From Acidobacteriota bacterium (GTDB lineage Bacteria; Acidobacteriota; Terriglobia; Acidiferrales; UBA7541): a DNA stretch of 64,000 nucleotides. The notes beneath the pieces are model-generated. The model did no database searches, had not been told where the DNA came from, and saw nothing but the letters and a program-made list of their open reading frames with translations. This document shows, piece after piece, positions 63,262 through 64,000 of the stretch. The position numbers and the translations under genes were made by a program. Location: positions 1 to 64,000 of the forward strand of contig QHYZ01000065.1 in assembly GCA_003225295.1 (NCBI GenBank), read 5' to 3'. The stretch's first letter is position 1, and the number at the start of each line of letters is the position of its first letter.

Positions 63262-64000
63262 GTGTTCCAAAAGGACTTACTGAAGGGCCGGGCGATTTTT
63301 CTTACCGGTGGGGGAACGGGACTCGGCAGGTCGATGGCCTTGCGGTTTGCTGAGCTAGGCGCGCGCATGTTCGTGGTCGGCCGGCGGGAAGAACCGCTCA
63401 AAGAAACGTGCGATGAGATCCACCGGGCGGGCGGCGCAGCTGCCTACACGACTTGCGACGTGCGCGACTACGGCGCCGTCGAAGCCGCGGCAGCCAAGGC
63501 CGAGGAACAATTCGGCGAAATCAATACGCTGGTCAACAACGCCGCCGGAAATTTCATGGCGCGCACCGAAAGACTGACGCCCAATGCTTTCAACGCCATC
63601 GTTGGCATTGTCCTGAACGGAACATTTCACTGCACACAGGCATTTGGGAAGCGCTGGATTTCCCAAAAGCTCGGCGGCAATGTAGTGAACATCGTGACCA
63701 CCTATGCGGCCGCCAACTGCGGCTCGGGGTTTGTCGTGCCGTCGGCTTGCGCGAAAGCGGGTGTTTTGGCGATGACCACTTCGCTGGCCGTAGAGTGGGC
63801 GAAGTATCACATCCGGCTGAACGCCATCGCCCCGGGGCCGTTCCCAACCGAGGGCGCGTGGTCGCGGCTGATGCCATCGAAGCCCTTCGAAGATCACGCC
63901 AAGGACAAGCATCCCATGAAGCGCTTCGGGCGGCACGAGGAGCTGACCAATCTCGCGGCATTTCTCCTCAGCGACATGGCCGACTACATCAACGGTGAAT
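63262..64000 (+). CDS. 2,4-dienoyl-CoA reductase-like SDR, 3' end outside the window
   Basis: A GTG at 63262 (GAGGCGG upstream) opens a frame to the right edge (246 codons). It is an SDR: IFLTGGGTGLGRSMALRFAE (NADP loop), VNNAAGNF, then IVTTYAAANCGSGFVVPSAC with AKAG. The YxxxK Tyr is replaced by Ser (SACAK), as in DECR-type dienoyl-CoA reductases, and the upstream Tyr in TTY may serve. It would reduce unsaturated acyl-CoA, fitting the lipid-related neighbours. Confidence 0.88.
   Translation, partial: MFQKDLLKGRAIFLTGGGTGLGRSMALRFAELGARMFVVGRREEPLKETCDEIHRAGGAAAYTTCDVRDYGAVEAAAAKAEEQFGEINTLVNNAAGNFMARTERLTPNAFNAIVGIVLNGTFHCTQAFGKRWISQKLGGNVVNIVTTYAAANCGSGFVVPSACAKAGVLAMTTSLAVEWAKYHIRLNAIAPGPFPTEGAWSRLMPSKPFEDHAKDKHPMKRFGRHEELTNLAAFLLSDMADYINGE

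Overview
The window looks like the chromosome of an acidobacterium (Acidobacteriota, Terriglobia-like). The evidence is indirect: a PadR regulator next to an ADOP-type duplicated permease, CadC-like winged-helix regulators (one fused to a TolB-like propeller), a DUF4382 lipoprotein, and moderately high GC with tight gene packing. No rRNA gene is present, so the taxonomy is inference.

Region 1 (1-1250) is the edge of an integrated element: an IS630-family transposase (cut by the window edge) lies next to the 3' end of a tyrosine-recombinase gene, followed by a copy of the 3' part of a tRNA-Val gene. Region 2 (about 1.2-37.2 kb) is an island between two such tRNA-Val fragments. It carries a full extracellular contractile injection system (eCIS, phage-tail-like device) on the minus strand. 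In transcription order it has a winged-helix protein, DUF4255 tail terminator, large sheath, tube, second sheath, second tube, CIS_tube/Pvc7-like protein with a Gly-Ile repeat tail, a 55-residue DUF5908-like protein, a gpD-like hub, a gpV-like spike, a membrane-anchored protein, gp25, baseplate J, a gpI-like protein with a beta-propeller-like N-terminus, two small Ig/PKD-like proteins, three paralogous baseplate-accessory proteins, a CIS_TMP-like protein, an AAA+ ATPase, a 1674-residue DUF4157 effector with a deaminase-like C-terminus, and a pentapeptide-repeat protein. A sigma54-type activator with an altered GAFTGA loop sits at the island's right end. No capsid, portal or terminase gene and no T6SS membrane-complex gene is present. 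Most genes overlap by 1-8 bases, indicating one long operon.

Region 3 (37.2-40.15 kb) is a second, small island between a tRNA fragment and the intact tRNA-Val(GAC). It holds an HNH protein whose stop codon lies in the attachment core, and a two-gene cassette of unknown function (a small membrane protein plus a HExxH / zinc-ribbon protein). All three attachment copies have the same repeat placed exactly 56 bp from the core, which suggests one integrase family built the tandem array.

Region 4 (40.2-64 kb) is ordinary chromosome: a decayed tryptophanase fragment, a B3/B4-domain protein, a cNMP/DUF1003 membrane protein, aspartokinase and aspartate-semialdehyde dehydrogenase behind a Thr-rich leader peptide and attenuator, a frameshifted DUF4382 lipoprotein, a DDAH-like hydrolase, a C45/phospholipase-B-like enzyme, CadC-like regulators, PadR plus ADOP permease, typA, a MetX-like hydrolase, and a type III polyketide synthase / ICMT-like methyltransferase / TPR / SDR run. 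All starts, functions and families are read from the sequence by eye; no database search was run.
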